Of a DNA stretch of 64,000 nt, positions 62,727 through 64,000 are shown piece by piece. Each line of letters opens with the position of its first letter. The first letter of the stretch is position 1. A program made the translations under genes and the position numbers. This DNA is from UBA11612 sp965228575 (GTDB lineage: Bacteria; Pseudomonadota; Alphaproteobacteria; Rhodospirillales; Rhodospirillaceae). The notes below the pieces were generated by a model. The model saw only the letters and a program-made list of their open reading frames with translations, ran no database searches and was not told the origin of the DNA. Where the stretch lies: NCBI GenBank assembly GCA_965228575.1, contig CBDDHW010000073.1:1-64000 (forward strand), read 5' to 3'.

Positions 62727-62863
62727 ATTCTCCCCCACAGAGCCCCTAATATGTTCTTGTTTATCAGGGTAATACGCGGCGACGGCCCTGTGAATTTTTT
62801 TCTATATGTTAAGTTTGACCGACGCGCGCTTACGATCCTTAACATCGAGCCTGGTCGCCACCT

Positions 62864-62877
62864 TTGATATGTGTCAA
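62864..62877. promoter_or_regulatory. FNR/FixK-type palindrome (TTGAT-N4-GTCAA)
   Basis: TTGATATGTGTCAA fits TTGA[TC]-N4-[AG]TCAA exactly. It lies in the 270-base divergent region between the hemerythrin-DUF1538 operon (start 62726) and the M20 gene (start 62997), 120 bases before the latter. An oxygen-binding domain in the operon makes control by an FNR/FixK-type regulator plausible, but a single match is only moderate evidence. Confidence 0.5.
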
Positions 62878-62996
62878 TCCCACCTACAAGCCGTTGGGTG
62901 TCGAACCAAGTGCTGATCACTATGGCTAAGCATTTGGTTTGCGCGGAACACTAGTTTGAAATAACACCTAGGGGTGGTGATGAAAGTGAGTATGTG

Positions 62997-64000
62997 ATGT
63001 CTGAGTTAACCCCCGAGAGTCTGTTCGAAGGGATTTCTGACACTGACGTGTTGGAGCTTGCCCAGGCGCTCATTCGTATTCCCAGTCCCAGTTTCAATGA
63101 AGGTGAATTAACGGATTTTCTGGCTGAGCACATGACCCGCCTTGGCATGGATGTGGAGGTCATGGAATTGACCCATCCCTTCGACAGCCGGCGGACGACC
63201 CGCCAGCCCATCGGGCGCTTTAAGGGAAACGGCGGCGGAAAAAGCCTGATGTTTAATGGACACATGGATCCGGGCGTTGAGATGAGCGGCTGGACTGTCG
63301 ATCCCCATAGCGGACTATATGACGAGGACGGTTGGATTTGGGGCATGGGCGCCCACGACGACAAAGGTGGAATTGCGGCCGCACTGGTTGGTCTCAAGGC
63401 GCTAAAGGACACCGGAGTAAAACTGAAGGGCGACATTCTGATGTGCCCGGTCGCGGGTCATAAGTTGCTGGGTGTAGGTACCCGCGCACTTATTGATGCA
63501 GGCGTTTTACCGGACTACTGCATTAATATTGAACATTGCGCCAGCACCATCGCGACCACATGCGTTGGCATCGTATTTATCCGTGTGCGCACATCCTCGC
63601 CGGAGTTATTCTTTCGGGCATCGCCGGAAGCGAAGGCGGCTTACTTCAACCCAATCGAACAGCAATGTGAAATTATCAGGCGGTTGGGTCCTAGTTTTGG
63701 GCCGATTGAACCCGGCGGGTGGATGACCTTCGAGCCACATCCGGATCTTCCAGGTTTTCCGACACTAAGCATCGATACCATGCACCGCGAGCACTACCTT
63801 TACCGGGGTACCACCGGCATATCGACGCGTGAATGCGATATGACATTTCAAGTGCGTACGGTGCCAGGACAAACAGAGGAAACACTAAGACAAGACCTTG
63901 AGCGGCTTTTCGAAGAGATCAAGGCCGACTTCCCGGCGTTTAATGCTGAAATCATTATTCCTGCAGACGGAGAAGGCGGGCGGGGCATGGACCCGATGTT
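62997..64000 (+). CDS. M20-family metallopeptidase-like protein (cut by right edge)
   Basis: The 334 visible residues begin MSELTPESLFEGISDTDVLE and follow the M20/ArgE-DapE fold: MFNGHMDPGVEMSGW supplies the first metal ligands (His-x-Asp), and GMGAHDDKGGIAAAL the bridging Asp (GAHDDKGG). The segment where M20 enzymes carry the catalytic Glu-Glu reads CPVAGHKLLGVGTRAL, so that pair is missing and His is in its place. A dimerisation-domain region follows (TMHREHYLYRGTTGISTREC). The sequence continues past the right edge, so the second metal site is not visible. The gene is divergent from the hemerythrin-DUF1538 operon. Confidence 0.8.
   Translation, partial: MSELTPESLFEGISDTDVLELAQALIRIPSPSFNEGELTDFLAEHMTRLGMDVEVMELTHPFDSRRTTRQPIGRFKGNGGGKSLMFNGHMDPGVEMSGWTVDPHSGLYDEDGWIWGMGAHDDKGGIAAALVGLKALKDTGVKLKGDILMCPVAGHKLLGVGTRALIDAGVLPDYCINIEHCASTIATTCVGIVFIRVRTSSPELFFRASPEAKAAYFNPIEQQCEIIRRLGPSFGPIEPGGWMTFEPHPDLPGFPTLSIDTMHREHYLYRGTTGISTRECDMTFQVRTVPGQTEETLRQDLERLFEEIKADFPAFNAEIIIPADGEGGRGMDPM

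Noticed and set aside
1..64000. CRISPR arrays, insertion sequences, prophage or integrative element
   Set aside because: No regularly spaced direct repeats, transposase, integrase or phage gene was seen in reading the window.

Overview
The window looks like chromosomal core sequence from an alphaproteobacterium, probably Rhodospirillales-like. The evidence is the gene order argS / SPOR protein / nagZ / site-2 protease / scpA / scpB / tatABC / serS / surE / pcm / LysM-M23 lipoprotein / yajC / secD / secF / Mth938 protein, together with DUF4170 domains, an sdhE-mfd pair, trmFO and a divergent uvrA/ssb pair. No insertion sequence, prophage, CRISPR array or rRNA operon was seen. The only RNA gene found is one tRNA-Lys(TTT).

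Layout. 1-6341: a PPK2-type polyphosphate kinase (cut by the left edge), a DUF547 protein, and a three-gene cassette in which two ATP-grasp-type proteins flank a CocE/NonD hydrolase. 6510-21831: a long + strand housekeeping run covering translation (argS, serS), envelope and peptidoglycan recycling (SPOR, nagZ, M23 lipoprotein), chromosome condensation (scpAB), and Tat and Sec export; surE in this run carries a one-base frameshift. 21889-29381: mixed small genes, including a tandem DUF4170-SRPBCC fusion and a response regulator fused to a metallo-beta-lactamase fold. 29378-43783: DNA metabolism (uvrA, ssb, gyrA with DnaA-box-like sites upstream), coaD, a cyclophilin, a SPINDLY-type O-GlcNAc transferase, tRNA-Lys and ilvD. 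44033-56601: a response regulator with a cyclic-nucleotide-binding domain, a 2Fe-2S ferredoxin-like protein, a Nudix hydrolase, recG, sdhE-mfd, an OmpA-like protein, a FrnE-like thioredoxin-fold protein, a DUF1499 protein and a degenerate receiver protein.

56975-62726 holds the most unusual locus. It is a tight minus-strand operon encoding a hemerythrin domain fused to a two-repeat DUF1538 membrane protein, two divergent PII-like proteins, and a CPA1 sodium/proton antiporter with a C-terminal cyclic-nucleotide-binding domain. An FNR/FixK-type palindrome lies in the divergent promoter region in front of it. I infer an oxygen- or redox-sensing, nucleotide-gated membrane transport module. A second palindrome of the same type lies between the PPK2 gene and the DUF547 gene at the other end of the window. 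The right edge cuts an M20-family peptidase-like gene.

Two points run across the window. Four convergent gene pairs overlap by exactly four bases so that their stop codons interlock. Receiver or cNMP-binding domains appear in several unusual fusions, which suggests a signalling network rich in one-protein output modules. All assignments come from reading the sequence; no database search was possible.
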